From Streptomyces ficellus (lineage in GTDB: Bacteria; Actinomycetota; Actinomycetes; Streptomycetales; Streptomycetaceae), in contig NZ_JAUEPL010000037.1 of the NCBI RefSeq assembly GCF_030406405.1, forward strand, positions 1 through 64,000: DNA of 64,000 nt, given 5' to 3'. The translations under genes and the position numbers were made by a program. Below are positions 44,674 through 53,155 of the stretch, one piece after another. The notes beneath the pieces were generated by a model. That model saw nothing but the letters and a program-made list of their open reading frames with translations, ran no database searches and was not told where the DNA came from. The number at the start of each line of letters is the position of its first letter. Within the stretch, counting starts at the first letter, position 1.

Positions 44674-46068
44674 GTGAACGACCAGCACCCCCACGCCGGG
44701 TACGTCGGAGACGACGCCTATTCCACGGGTAGCTTCGACACCGGCAGCTTCGCCACCGATCCTCTCTTCGGGGCCCTTCCCGGCACGTACGAGACCGTCC
44801 GCGAGAGCGCCCACGGCACCGCCTACCAGACCGCCTCTTACGAAGGCGGTTACCCCGGCGGCTACGACGCAATCCACAGCGGTCAGTACGACACCACGCA
44901 GTGGACCGCCTCGACCCAGCAGTGGGACACCACCGGGTACGTCGAGTACTCCGAGTACACCGGGCAGTGGGACGCCAGCGCCTGGAGCGAGGCCGCCGCG
45001 CAGCCGGCGCAGGCGTACGACACGACCGGCCAGTGGGACACGGCCGCCACGGCGGCCTTCGACACCGGCGCCTACGACGCCACCGCCTGGAACATCGCCA
45101 CCGCGCCCACCGAGACGTACGCCATCCCGGAGCAGTACGACTACGCGGCGGCCGCCGAGCCGGCCGACGACCCGCACGCGGACACCGACAACGAGGCCGG
45201 AGCCGAGGCCGGAGCCGAATCCGGTACCGACTCCCGCTCCGACACCGCGGCCGAGCCGGACGCCACGTCCCAGCCCGTGGTCCCCCGCCCCGTCCGCCGC
45301 TCCGGCGGAAGCGGCAGCCGCGGCCGCCGCCGCACCCCCGCCAAGCGTTCCGCGCTCCTCACCGTCGCCGTGCCGTCCGCCTGTGTGATGGGCGTGGCCG
45401 GTATCGCCGCCGCGTCCGTCAGCGGCCTCTCCGACAGCACCGGCGAGGCCAAGAGCGACGCCAAGGCGGTCACCGCCGCCGACCCGGCCTCCGTGCAACC
45501 GGTCGCCGCGAACAGCCAGCTCGACACCCAACTGGCCGCGCTCAGCGCCGACGCCCGCGACTTCGGCGACCGCGCCAGCCGCACCCAGGAGCGCATCGAC
45601 CTCAAGGCGCGCCAGGAGGCGGAGCGCAAGAAGCGCGAGGAGGAGGCGGCACGCCGGGAGGCGATGCGCCCCAAGTTCGTCCTCCCCGTCAAGCTGCACC
45701 AGCTCAGCGCGTACTACGGGCAGGCGGGCGTCAACTGGATGTCCCTGCACACCGGTATCGACTTCCCCGTCCAGTACGGCACGCCCGTGATGGCCGCGAC
45801 CGACGGCACCGTACGGACCCAGTGGAACAGCGCGTACGGGAACATGGCGATCGTCACCGCCAAGGACGGCACCGAGACCTGGTACTGCCACCTCAGCAGT
45901 ACCAAGATCCGGTCCGGTGAGGTCAAGGCCGGCGACGTCATCGCGTACTCGGGCAACTCCGGCAACTCCACCGGACCGCACCTGCACTTCGAGGTACGGC
46001 CCGGCGGCGGCGCCGCGATCGACCCGCTGCCGTGGCTGCGCAGCCACGGCGTCAACCCGACCGGCTGA
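44674..46068 (+). CDS. M23 (lysostaphin-type) peptidase with repetitive aromatic N-terminus
   Basis: 464 residues from GTG 44674. Residues about 1-175 are Thr/Asp/Trp/Gln/Tyr-rich with repeats of YDTTxQW and QWDxxAW type. A basic stretch (RRSGGSGSRGRRRTPAKR) and a hydrophobic helix (about 228-247) form a membrane or signal anchor, so the repetitive N-terminus would stay in the cytoplasm. A coiled coil (AARDFGDRASRTQERIDLKARQ, then KKREEEAARREAM) leads to the M23 domain (about 335-455): HTGIDFPVQYGTPV, WYCHLSS and GPHLHFEVRPGG carry the zinc ligands and catalytic His. Probable role: cleavage of peptidoglycan cross-links. Usual for streptomycetes except for the long aromatic N-terminal repeat. 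Confidence 0.85.
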   Translation: MNDQHPHAGYVGDDAYSTGSFDTGSFATDPLFGALPGTYETVRESAHGTAYQTASYEGGYPGGYDAIHSGQYDTTQWTASTQQWDTTGYVEYSEYTGQWDASAWSEAAAQPAQAYDTTGQWDTAATAAFDTGAYDATAWNIATAPTETYAIPEQYDYAAAAEPADDPHADTDNEAGAEAGAESGTDSRSDTAAEPDATSQPVVPRPVRRSGGSGSRGRRRTPAKRSALLTVAVPSACVMGVAGIAAASVSGLSDSTGEAKSDAKAVTAADPASVQPVAANSQLDTQLAALSADARDFGDRASRTQERIDLKARQEAERKKREEEAARREAMRPKFVLPVKLHQLSAYYGQAGVNWMSLHTGIDFPVQYGTPVMAATDGTVRTQWNSAYGNMAIVTAKDGTETWYCHLSSTKIRSGEVKAGDVIAYSGNSGNSTGPHLHFEVRPGGGAAIDPLPWLRSHGVNPTG

Positions 46069-46075
46069 CGACGCC

Positions 46076-46161
46076 TACAGCTTCTCGGCCGACCGCGGCT
46101 CCGCGACCGGCCTGGCCAGCCGGCTACAGCTCCGCGACCGACTGGCCAGCCGGCTACAGCT
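46076..46161. repeat. Triplicated pcrA tail sequence
   Basis: The last codons and stop of pcrA (CTACAGCTTCTCGACCG on the + strand at 46154) recur at 46076 and 46124. A longer 20-bp unit CTGGCCAGCCGGCTACAGCT is perfect at 46112-46131 and 46142-46161. This suggests tandem duplication of the gene's 3' end. Confidence 0.8.
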
Positions 46162-48610
46162 TCTCGACCGGCGCGTACCGCAGCAGCAGCCGCTTCGGCT
46201 TCTCGTCGCCGAAGTCGATCGTCGCCTGCGCGTCCGCGCCCACTCCCGTCACCGCCATGACGGTCCCGAGCCCGAACTGGTCGTGCGTCACCCGGTCCCC
46301 CACCGCCAGCGAGATCACCGGCTTGTCGGTCGTACGCCGCGTGGCGAAGCCCGCGGGGCCGGACCGGGAGCGGGAGGAGGAGAGCGAGGACGTGATGCCG
46401 GAGGTGGGGCCGGCCGGCTTGGCCATCGCGCCCGTGCGCTTCCACTCCAGGTGCTGGCCCGGGATCTCCTCCAGGAACCGCGACGGCGGGTTGTACGAGG
46501 GCTGTCCCCACGCGCTGCGCATCGACGACCGCGTCAGGTAGAGCCGTTCGCGGGCGCGGGTGATGCCCACGTACGCCAGGCGCCGCTCCTCCTCCAGCTC
46601 CTTGGTCTGGCCGAGGGCGCGCATGTGCGGGAAGACGCCGTCCTCCATGCCGGTCAGGAACACCACCGGGAACTCCAGGCCCTTGGCGGTGTGCAGCGTC
46701 ATCAGCGTGATGACGCCGGAGCCCTCCTGGTCCTCGTCCGGGATCTGGTCGGAGTCGGCGACGAGGGCGACCTGTTCCAGGAACTCGGCCAGGGTGCCGG
46801 AATTCTCGCCACGCTCCTGCTCGAACTCCAGGGCCACGGCGGCGAGCTCCTGGAGGTTCTCGATGCGGGTCTCGTCCTGCGGGTCCGTGGAGGCCTGGAG
46901 CTCGGCGAGGTATCCGGTGCGCTCAAGGACGGCCTCCAGGACCACCGCCGGGCCGGCGCCCGACTCGGCGATCGTCCGCAGCTCGTCCATCAGCGTGTTG
47001 AACCGCTTCACGGCGTTGGCGGACCGGGCCGCCATGCCGTACGCCTCGTCGACGCGCCGCAGCGCCTGCGGGAAGGTGATCCTCTCGCGCAGCGCAAGGG
47101 CGTCGATCATCGCTTCGGCGCGCTCGCCGATGCCGCGCTTGGGCACGTTGAGGATGCGGCGCAGCGGGACGTTGTCCTCGGGGTTGGCCAGCACGCGCAG
47201 GTACGCGAGGACGTCGCGGACCTCCTTGCGCTCGTAGAAGCGGACACCGCCGACGACCTTGTACGGCAGGCCGACGCGGATGAAGATCTCCTCGAAGACA
47301 CGGGACTGGGCGTTCGTCCGGTAGAAGACGGCGACGTCGCCGGCCTTCGCCTCGCCCGCGTCCGTCAGCCGGTCGATCTCGTCGGCGACGAACTGCGCCT
47401 CGTCGTGTTCGGTGTCGGCGACGTACCCGATGATGCGGGAGCCCGCGCCGGCGTTCGTCCACAGGTTCTTGGGGCGGCGGCTCTCGTTGCGCTCGATCAC
47501 CGCGTTGGCGGCGGACAGGATGGTCTGCGTGGAGCGGTAGTTCTGCTCCAGCAGGATCGTCGTCGCGTCCGGGTAGTCCTCCTCGAACTGGAGGATGTTG
47601 CGGATGGTCGCGCCGCGGAAGGCGTAGATCGACTGGTCGGCGTCACCGACGACGCACAGCTCGGCCGGGGCCAGGTCGTCGTACCCCGTGCCCACCAGTT
47701 CGCGTACCAGGGTGTACTGGGCGTGGTTGGTGTCCTGGTACTCGTCGACGAGGACGTGCCGGAAGCGGCGGCGGTAGTGCTCGGCGACGTCCGGGAACGC
47801 CTGGAGCAGGTGGACCGTCGTCATGATGATGTCGTCGAAGTCCAGGGCGTTGGCCTCGCGCAGCCGCGCCTGGTACATCCGGTAGGCCTCGGCGAGGGTC
47901 TTCTCGAAACCGTCGACGGCCTGGTCGGCGAAGGTCTCCTCGTCGATCAGCTCGTTCTTCAGGTTGGAGATCTTGGCGCTGAAGGACTTCGGGGGGAACT
48001 TCTTGGGGTCGAGGTCCAGGTCGCGGCAGACCAGCGCCATGAGCCGCTTGGAGTCGGCGGCGTCGTAGATCGAGAACGACGACGTGAAGCCGAGCTTCTT
48101 GGACTCGCGGCGCAGGATGCGCACGCACGCGCTGTGGAAGGTCATCACCCACATGGCGTTGGCGCGCGGGCCGACGAGCTGTTCGACGCGCTCCTTCATC
48201 TCGCCGGCGGCCTTGTTGGTAAAGGTGATCGCCAGTATCTGGCCCGGGTGGACGTGCCGGGTGGCCAGCAGGTGGGCGATGCGGTGGGTGAGGACCCGGG
48301 TCTTGCCGGACCCGGCACCGGCCACGATGAGCAGCGGGGAGCCGGTGTGCGTGACGGCGGCGCGCTGCTGGTCGTTCAGTCCCTCCAGCAGCGCGGCGGG
48401 GTCCACGACGGTGCGCGGGGCGCCGTCGCGGTGGTAGGCGTCCCGGGCCGGGGGCACGTCGAACCGGTCCCCGAAGAGGTCGTGCGGGACCTCCTCCGCG
48501 GCCGGGGCGTGGTCCCCGAGGCCCTCGGAGTCCTCGGGCGGCGGCGGGGGCTCCTCGGAGGTGTGATTCCGGAGGTCCGCCAGGAAGCTGTCGTCAAAGA
48601 GGCTGCTCAT
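46154..48610 (-). CDS. pcrA: ATP-dependent DNA helicase PcrA/UvrD
   Basis: 818 residues with all superfamily I helicase motifs: NDQQRAAVTHTGSPLLIVAGAGSGKTRVL (Q motif and Walker A, beginning near residue 78), ITFTNKAAGEMKERV, VLVDEYQDTNHAQY (Walker B), VVGDADQSIYAFRGA, LEQNYRST, GVRFYERKEVRDVLAYLRV, TLHTAKGLEFPVVF and ITRARERLYL. The acidic N-terminal 70 residues and the C-terminal Tudor-like tail (DRVTHDQFGLGTVMAVTG) fit actinobacterial PcrA. It unwinds DNA in nucleotide excision repair and replication restart. Its start is 9 bp beyond a damage-type -10 box. Confidence 0.97.
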   Translation of the reverse strand: MSSLFDDSFLADLRNHTSEEPPPPPEDSEGLGDHAPAAEEVPHDLFGDRFDVPPARDAYHRDGAPRTVVDPAALLEGLNDQQRAAVTHTGSPLLIVAGAGSGKTRVLTHRIAHLLATRHVHPGQILAITFTNKAAGEMKERVEQLVGPRANAMWVMTFHSACVRILRRESKKLGFTSSFSIYDAADSKRLMALVCRDLDLDPKKFPPKSFSAKISNLKNELIDEETFADQAVDGFEKTLAEAYRMYQARLREANALDFDDIIMTTVHLLQAFPDVAEHYRRRFRHVLVDEYQDTNHAQYTLVRELVGTGYDDLAPAELCVVGDADQSIYAFRGATIRNILQFEEDYPDATTILLEQNYRSTQTILSAANAVIERNESRRPKNLWTNAGAGSRIIGYVADTEHDEAQFVADEIDRLTDAGEAKAGDVAVFYRTNAQSRVFEEIFIRVGLPYKVVGGVRFYERKEVRDVLAYLRVLANPEDNVPLRRILNVPKRGIGERAEAMIDALALRERITFPQALRRVDEAYGMAARSANAVKRFNTLMDELRTIAESGAGPAVVLEAVLERTGYLAELQASTDPQDETRIENLQELAAVALEFEQERGENSGTLAEFLEQVALVADSDQIPDEDQEGSGVITLMTLHTAKGLEFPVVFLTGMEDGVFPHMRALGQTKELEEERRLAYVGITRARERLYLTRSSMRSAWGQPSYNPPSRFLEEIPGQHLEWKRTGAMAKPAGPTSGITSSLSSSRSRSGPAGFATRRTTDKPVISLAVGDRVTHDQFGLGTVMAVTGVGADAQATIDFGDEKPKRLLLRYAPVEKL

Positions 48611-48619
48611 CGCTTATCG

Positions 48620-48641
48620 AGTCTAGGCCGCCCCACTGACA
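48620..48641 (-). promoter_or_regulatory. RecA-NDp/PafBC-type promoter of pcrA
   Basis: On the minus strand TGTCAGTG (48641-48634), 8 bp, then TAGACT (48625-48620): a fit to TGTCRGTG-N8-TANNNT, with G instead of T just before the box. The pcrA ATG (48610) is 9 bp past the -10, giving a leaderless or very short leader. Confidence 0.78.
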
Positions 48642-48734
48642 CCCGTGGACGAACGCGATTCGTCACGCTCCGTACGGACCCGGCGACATCACGCCAAGGT
48701 CACGGAAATGTATCGGGCATATCGAACATCATCC

Positions 48735-48764
48735 TTCACAGCACCACCACAGGTTGGCTAGCGT
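48735..48764 (+). promoter_or_regulatory. Promoter upstream of the c-di-AMP riboswitch
   Basis: TTCACA (48735-48740), 18 bp, TAGCGT (48759-48764), placing the transcript start just before the riboswitch. The boxes are moderate matches to the HrdB consensus. Confidence 0.45.
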
Positions 48765-48789
48765 GCTCGCCCAAGCGGTCCGTTCTCTC

Positions 48790-48958
48790 ATCGGCGAACC
48801 ACGCCAATCGGATCGCCCACGCCGAATCCGCGCTGCCCCCGAGGCAGTTCGGGACCGGGGACCCACCAGGTACGACCGAGGTGAATCGGCCCGCGGCCCT
48901 CGGGCGCGGCCGTAGGGCACCTTCCGTTCCGCCCGAACCTGACAGACCCGGTAGGCGG
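48790..48958 (+). ncRNA. c-di-AMP riboswitch (ydaO/yuaA class)
   Basis: The conserved blocks of the ydaO class occur in order: CGGCGAACC, CGCCGAATCCGC, CGGGACCGGGGACCCACC, GAGGTGAATCGG, GCCGTAGGGCACC, and the terminal CCGCCCGAACCTGACAG followed by CCCGGTAGGCGG. The final stem CCGCC/GGCGG is complete. In actinobacteria this class sits before cell-wall hydrolase genes and turns expression off when c-di-AMP is high. The ribosome site (AAGGAG, 48966-48971) follows within 8 bp. Confidence 0.9.
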
Positions 48959-48980
48959 TCCATGGAAGGAGATGCCGGCC

Positions 48981-50144
48981 TTGGCGTCGCATCGCAAGCC
49001 GCGCACGCGCACCATGCAGACCCTGCAAGCCCACTCGCCCGCCGTCGGGGTCACCACGGCCGCCGCCCTGGCCTCCGTCACGCTGCTGTCGTCACAGAGC
49101 GCGACCGCCGCGCCGGGTGACCCGGACCGCACGCCGACGGTCGAGGAGGTCCAGCGGAAGGTCGACGACCTCTACCGGCAGGCGGGTACGGCGACGCGGC
49201 AGTACAACAAGGCCCCGCAGGCCACCGGCGAGCAGCGGCGGGGGGCCGGCGCTCTCCCGGACGACGCCGCCCGCCGTACGGAGGCCCTGAACGACTCCCG
49301 CCGGGCGCTCGGCACCCACGCGGCCGCCCCGTACCGCTCCGGCGCGATGAGCCCGACCGCGGCGCTGGCCTTCGCGGACAGCCCGCCGCAGTCCTTCGCC
49401 GACCAGGCGATGCCGATGGACCGGCTCACGGACCGGCCCCACCAGGCGCTCACCGACCACCAGACGCGGCAGGCGCGGGCCGCCGAGCGGCGGGCGGAGG
49501 CGACGTGGAGCCCGGAGTCGCTCACCGCCTCCCAGGCCTCCCTCCGGGCCACCAAGCAGACCGTGCAGCGCAAGCTGGCCGAGGCGCGGGCCCTGCTGGC
49601 GCACCTGACGGCCGAGGAGCGGGAGCGGCTGGCCGAGCTGGAGCGCGAGCGGGCGGAGGAGGCCCGCCGCCGGGCGGAGGAGAAGGCGAAGACGGAAGCG
49701 GAGGAGGCCCACGCGCGCCACCGGCAACAACAACAGCAGCAGCACGGGCAGCAGGACCGGCAGGAGCAGCCGCCGCGGGACGACCGCGGGTACACCCCCG
49801 AGGCGGCCAAGGTGCTCGCCTTCGCCGAGGCCCAGATAGGCAAGCCGTACGTGTGGGGCGCGACCGGCCCGAGCTCGTACGACTGCTCGGGCCTCACCCA
49901 GGCCGCGTGGCGGGCGGCGGGCGTCGACCTCCCCCGTACCACCCGGGACCAGGCCAAGGCCGGCCCGCGCGTCGCCACGGAGGACCTGCGCCCCGGCGAC
50001 CTGGTCTTCTTCTGCGACGAGATCAGCCACGTCGGGATCTACAAGGGCGACGGCAAGATGATCCACGCTCCCAATCCCGGTGCGAACGTCCGCGAGGAGT
50101 CCGTCCACTCCATGCCGATCCACAGCGGCGTACGCCCGGCCTGA
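48981..50144 (+). CDS. NlpC/P60 cell-wall hydrolase under c-di-AMP riboswitch control
   Basis: 387 residues from TTG 48981. The upstream ATG 48972 touches AAGGAG directly and cannot use it, whereas TTG has 9-bp spacing and gives the same LASHRKPR start as its paralogue. Signal peptide about residues 1-45 (SATA-APG). Coiled-coil hook domain about 55-230 with a Q-rich run (HRQQQQQQHGQQ). The catalytic NlpC/P60 domain covers about 270-387: GKPYVWGATGPSSYDCSGLTQAAW (Cys), EISHVGIYKGDG (His), IHAPNPG. It cleaves D,L-endopeptide bonds in peptidoglycan. The extra Cys in FFCDEISHVG is unlike the paralogue's FFYSGISHVG. Confidence 0.9.
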   Translation: MASHRKPRTRTMQTLQAHSPAVGVTTAAALASVTLLSSQSATAAPGDPDRTPTVEEVQRKVDDLYRQAGTATRQYNKAPQATGEQRRGAGALPDDAARRTEALNDSRRALGTHAAAPYRSGAMSPTAALAFADSPPQSFADQAMPMDRLTDRPHQALTDHQTRQARAAERRAEATWSPESLTASQASLRATKQTVQRKLAEARALLAHLTAEERERLAELERERAEEARRRAEEKAKTEAEEAHARHRQQQQQQHGQQDRQEQPPRDDRGYTPEAAKVLAFAEAQIGKPYVWGATGPSSYDCSGLTQAAWRAAGVDLPRTTRDQAKAGPRVATEDLRPGDLVFFCDEISHVGIYKGDGKMIHAPNPGANVREESVHSMPIHSGVRPA

Positions 50145-50212
50145 GCCACTGGCGGGGGTACGGGGCAACGCGCAGCAGGTGGGCGAACTCGGGGGTGGGG
50201 GCGGTGCGGGGG

Positions 50213-50566
50213 TCAGGTCCAGAGCGTCGCGATGAAGATGTTGGCCACGGTCAGGCCGCCCACGGCTCCGAAGGCCGCCTTGTCCACCTTCTCCTCGTCG
50301 CGCTTGACGTAGACCAGGCCGAGGATGACGACCAGGATCGCGAGCTTCACGGCGATCTTGACGTTGTTCACGGCCTGGTCGTCGGCCTGGTTGAGGCCGA
50401 CCAGGACCATGCCCGTGACGAGCATGGTCAGCGCGCCGTGCAGCATCGCGGGGCCGAAGCGGGCCGTGCCCTCACCCATCGCCTTCATCTGCGTCAGAAA
50501 GCCGCCCAACAGGGAGGCGATACCGATGATGTGCAGGGCGACGAAGACATTGATGAGTACGTCCAT
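50213..50566 (-). CDS. Small four-helix membrane protein
   Basis: 117 residues from ATG 50566. Nearly all hydrophobic: MDVLINVFVALHIIGIASLLGG, MLHGALTMLVTGMVLVGL, VNNVKIAVKLAILVVILGLVYV and AAFGAVGGLTVANIFIATLW, giving four predicted membrane helices. No catalytic motif. It lies between the two NlpC/P60 paralogues on the opposite strand. Similar small integral membrane proteins are common in streptomycetes and have no known function. Confidence 0.75.
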   Translation of the reverse strand: MDVLINVFVALHIIGIASLLGGFLTQMKAMGEGTARFGPAMLHGALTMLVTGMVLVGLNQADDQAVNNVKIAVKLAILVVILGLVYVKRDEEKVDKAAFGAVGGLTVANIFIATLWT

Positions 50567-50765
50567 GGGCCGGAGCCTAGCCGGGGCCATAGCACCGGCC
50601 GGGCGCCGGGGTTGCCTCATTCGTCGCATCGGTCACCACTGATACGGAATGGAGGGTTCCGCGGGCGTCGTCCCGTACGGAATCCGTACCCGTGCCCTCA
50701 CCTGCGGCCAATAACGGTCATGCCACCGCTCCGCCACGACCCCCGCGTTTAGCGTCCTCCCCCAG

Positions 50766-50796
50766 GTGCCCGGCCGGCCCTTCGGCCAGGGCACCC
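50766..50796 (+). other. Leader hairpin before the second NlpC/P60 gene
   Basis: GGTGCCC and GGGCACC enclose CCGGCC/GGCC pairing with a CTTC loop about 50 bp upstream of the GTG start. It may be a terminator-like or stabilising structure. It does not resemble the ydaO riboswitch found before the first paralogue. Confidence 0.5.
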
Positions 50797-50844
50797 GGCC
50801 CCGTCCCCAGGGGCACGTCCGACGGGAAGGAAGTGACCGCCCTC

Positions 50845-51903
50845 GTGGCAGCGCACCGTAAGCCCAGACAGCGCCCGCTGAGCGGCTCGGCAGGCCGCAC
50901 GGCCGCCACCCTCGCGCTCGCCGGGGCGGCGACCGCCACCGCCTTCCAGGGCTCCGGGCATGCCGAGCCGCACCGCGGCCCCGCCCAGGTCAGGGCCGAG
51001 GCCGACCGGCTGTACCGGGAGGCCGAGGTGGCCACCGAGAAGTACAACGGCGCCAAGGAGGAGGCCGACGAAGCCCGGGCGGCGCTGGACGCGCTGCGCG
51101 ACGAGGCCGCCCGCCGCACCGCCCGCCTCAACACCACCCGCACCGCGCTCGGCTCCATCGCCACCGCCCAGTACCGGGCCGGCGGCCTCGACCCCGCCCT
51201 CCAACTGGCCCTCTCCGCCGACCCCGACACCTACCTCCGGGGCGCCGCGCTCGCCGAACGCGTGGGGGACCGGCAGGCCGGCGCCCTCACGGCCCTCCAG
51301 CGCCAGGTCACCGAACTGGCCCAGCTGCGCACCGAGGCCGCCGGCCGGCTGCGCGACCTGAGGGCCCGGCAGGCCGAACTGCGCCGCCACAAGGCCACCG
51401 TCCAGGACAGGATCGCCGCCGCCGAGAAGCTCCTCGACCGGCTCACGGCCCCCCAGCGCGCCGCGTACGACCGTCCCCCGGCTCCCCCGGCTCCCCCGGC
51501 TCCCGAGGCCCCCGCCCCGACTCCCGCCCGCACGACCGCCCCGGGCATGCCCGACTCCCGCGCCGCGCAGGCCGTTTCGTACGCGTACGGAGCCCTCGGC
51601 AAGCCGTACGTGTGGGGCGCCACCGGGCCGTCGGCGTTCGACTGCTCGGGGCTCACGCAGGCCGCGTGGCGCTCCGCCGGGGTGTCCCTGCCCCGGACGA
51701 CCTACTCCCAGATCGGCGCCGGCCGGCGCGTGCCCCGCTCCGAGCTGGCCCCCGGCGACCTGGTGTTCTTCTACTCCGGCATCAGCCACGTCGGCCTCTA
51801 CATCGGCGACGGCAAGATGATCCACGCCCCTCGCCCCGGCGCCCCCGTACGGATCGCGCCGATCGACCAGATGCCGTGGGCGGGCGCGACACGCGTGGGG
51901 TGA
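50845..51903 (+). CDS. NlpC/P60 cell-wall hydrolase, second paralogue
   Basis: 352 residues from GTG 50845 (AAGGAAG 11 bp upstream; VAAHRKPRQ parallels the first paralogue). Signal peptide about 1-43; coiled-coil domain about 50-210 (AEADRLYREAEVATEKYNGAKEEADEARAAL, read in pieces); Pro-rich linker (PPAPPAPPAPEAPAP). The NlpC/P60 domain is about 235-352 with KPYVWGATGPSAFDCSGLTQ (catalytic Cys), GISHVGLYIGDG (His) and IHAPRPG. Probably a secreted endopeptidase of peptidoglycan. Unlike the first copy it has no c-di-AMP riboswitch in its 275-bp upstream region, so the pair may be differently regulated. Confidence 0.9.
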   Translation: MAAHRKPRQRPLSGSAGRTAATLALAGAATATAFQGSGHAEPHRGPAQVRAEADRLYREAEVATEKYNGAKEEADEARAALDALRDEAARRTARLNTTRTALGSIATAQYRAGGLDPALQLALSADPDTYLRGAALAERVGDRQAGALTALQRQVTELAQLRTEAAGRLRDLRARQAELRRHKATVQDRIAAAEKLLDRLTAPQRAAYDRPPAPPAPPAPEAPAPTPARTTAPGMPDSRAAQAVSYAYGALGKPYVWGATGPSAFDCSGLTQAAWRSAGVSLPRTTYSQIGAGRRVPRSELAPGDLVFFYSGISHVGLYIGDGKMIHAPRPGAPVRIAPIDQMPWAGATRVG

Positions 51904-51913
51904 CGGGCGCCGG

Positions 51914-53155
51914 CTAGCGGCGGGTGACGGTGAGCGTCCCGCCGACGTACCTTTCGGTGCCCGGCCCGGTACCCGTACCGGTACCGGTACCAGGACCGGT
52001 GGGGCCGGCGCCCGTCCCGGTCCCGCCGATACCGCCGGTAGCCGTCTCCTGGAGGCGGAACTGCTCGGTCAGCCACCGGAACGCCGACGGCACCTCGCGC
52101 ACCCACGTGCTGATGCGGTGCCCGCCGTAGACCTGCCGTACGTCGATGCGCGTCGGGGCCTCGGCGGCGTCCCGCAGCGCGACGCCCTGCTGGTAGCCGT
52201 CGACCCCGTCCCCGGTGACCAGCAGCGTGACGCGGGGCGCGACCGGGGCGGTCCTCAGCATGGTGAGCGGGTTGTTGGCGTGCCGCAGCGCGGGGTCCTT
52301 CGCGGTGAGCGAGGTCGGCTCGTCGGCCGGGTCGTTGTAGCCGGACATGCTGATCCCGTACCGGTACCGGTCCGGGTGCCCGATGGTCAGCTTCGTGGCG
52401 CAGTGCGCGCCCGCCGAGTATCCGACGACGGCCCAGCCGTCGGCCTTGTCGGCGGCGCGGAAGTTGTCCATGACCATCTTGCGTACGTCGACACTCAGCC
52501 AGGAGTCGGCGTTGACCGTGCCGGGGATGTTGGCGCAGCCGGTGTCGGTGTGGCCGAGGAGGGTGGTGCGCGGCGCGACCAGGATGAACGGGGCCACCTC
52601 GCCGCTGCGCATCAGCGGCTCCAGCTGCCGGCCGGCGCGCATGCTGCCGAACCAGGACGTGGGCGAGCCGGGGAAGCCCGAGAGCAGCTCCACGACCGGG
52701 AACTTCGTGTCCTTGTAGGCGGGGTCGTCGTACTGCGGCGGCAGCCATACGTACACCTCGCCCCTCACCCCCGATACCCGCCCCTTGAGGGTGGTCCGCC
52801 GTACTCCCGGGCCCATGTCGGCGTCGTTGACGGGTGTGAAGGTCTGCTTGACCTTGGGCAGGTCGGCGACGCGCTTGCCGCCCATGCCGTCCGGGCCGAG
52901 GTCGATCGCGGTGTCGACATGGTCACCGGTGCCGAGCAGGTCGTCCCAGCTGTCGTACAGCCCGTTGACGTTGTTCACCGCGACGAAGACCACGACGATG
53001 GCCGTGAGCTGCGCGAACGCCACCATGCCCAGCCGCATCGCGCCCCGGAGGACGGCCGGCCCCCGCACCCGGCTCCACAGCGCCAGGGGCAGCAGGACGG
53101 CGATCACGGCCAGCACGGCCGCGGTCACGAAGAAGGGGGTACCAGTCAGGCTCAT
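51914..53155 (-). CDS. Membrane-anchored esterase, antigen-85/esterase-D-like
   Basis: 413 residues from ATG 53155. Two or three N-terminal helices (GTPFFVTAAVLAVIAVLLPLALW, LGMVAFAQLTAIVVVFVAV) place an alpha/beta-hydrolase outside the membrane. Conserved features: VWLPPQYDDPAYKDTKFPVVELLSGFPGS (split family signature), nucleophile elbow VVGYSAGAHCATKL (Ser), acid near LLVTGDGVDGYQQG, and His in VYGGHRISTW. This is the Mbt/FbpA-like esterase group. The C-terminus ends in GTGTGTGTGPGTE-type repeats. It is convergent with the NlpC/P60 gene, ten bases apart. Confidence 0.85.
   Translation of the reverse strand: MSLTGTPFFVTAAVLAVIAVLLPLALWSRVRGPAVLRGAMRLGMVAFAQLTAIVVVFVAVNNVNGLYDSWDDLLGTGDHVDTAIDLGPDGMGGKRVADLPKVKQTFTPVNDADMGPGVRRTTLKGRVSGVRGEVYVWLPPQYDDPAYKDTKFPVVELLSGFPGSPTSWFGSMRAGRQLEPLMRSGEVAPFILVAPRTTLLGHTDTGCANIPGTVNADSWLSVDVRKMVMDNFRAADKADGWAVVGYSAGAHCATKLTIGHPDRYRYGISMSGYNDPADEPTSLTAKDPALRHANNPLTMLRTAPVAPRVTLLVTGDGVDGYQQGVALRDAAEAPTRIDVRQVYGGHRISTWVREVPSAFRWLTEQFRLQETATGGIGGTGTGAGPTGPGTGTGTGTGPGTERYVGGTLTVTRR

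Noticed and set aside
50630..50844. Second c-di-AMP riboswitch before the other NlpC/P60 gene
   Set aside because: None of the conserved blocks (GTGAATCGG, CTGACAG, GGTAGGCGG) is present in this leader.
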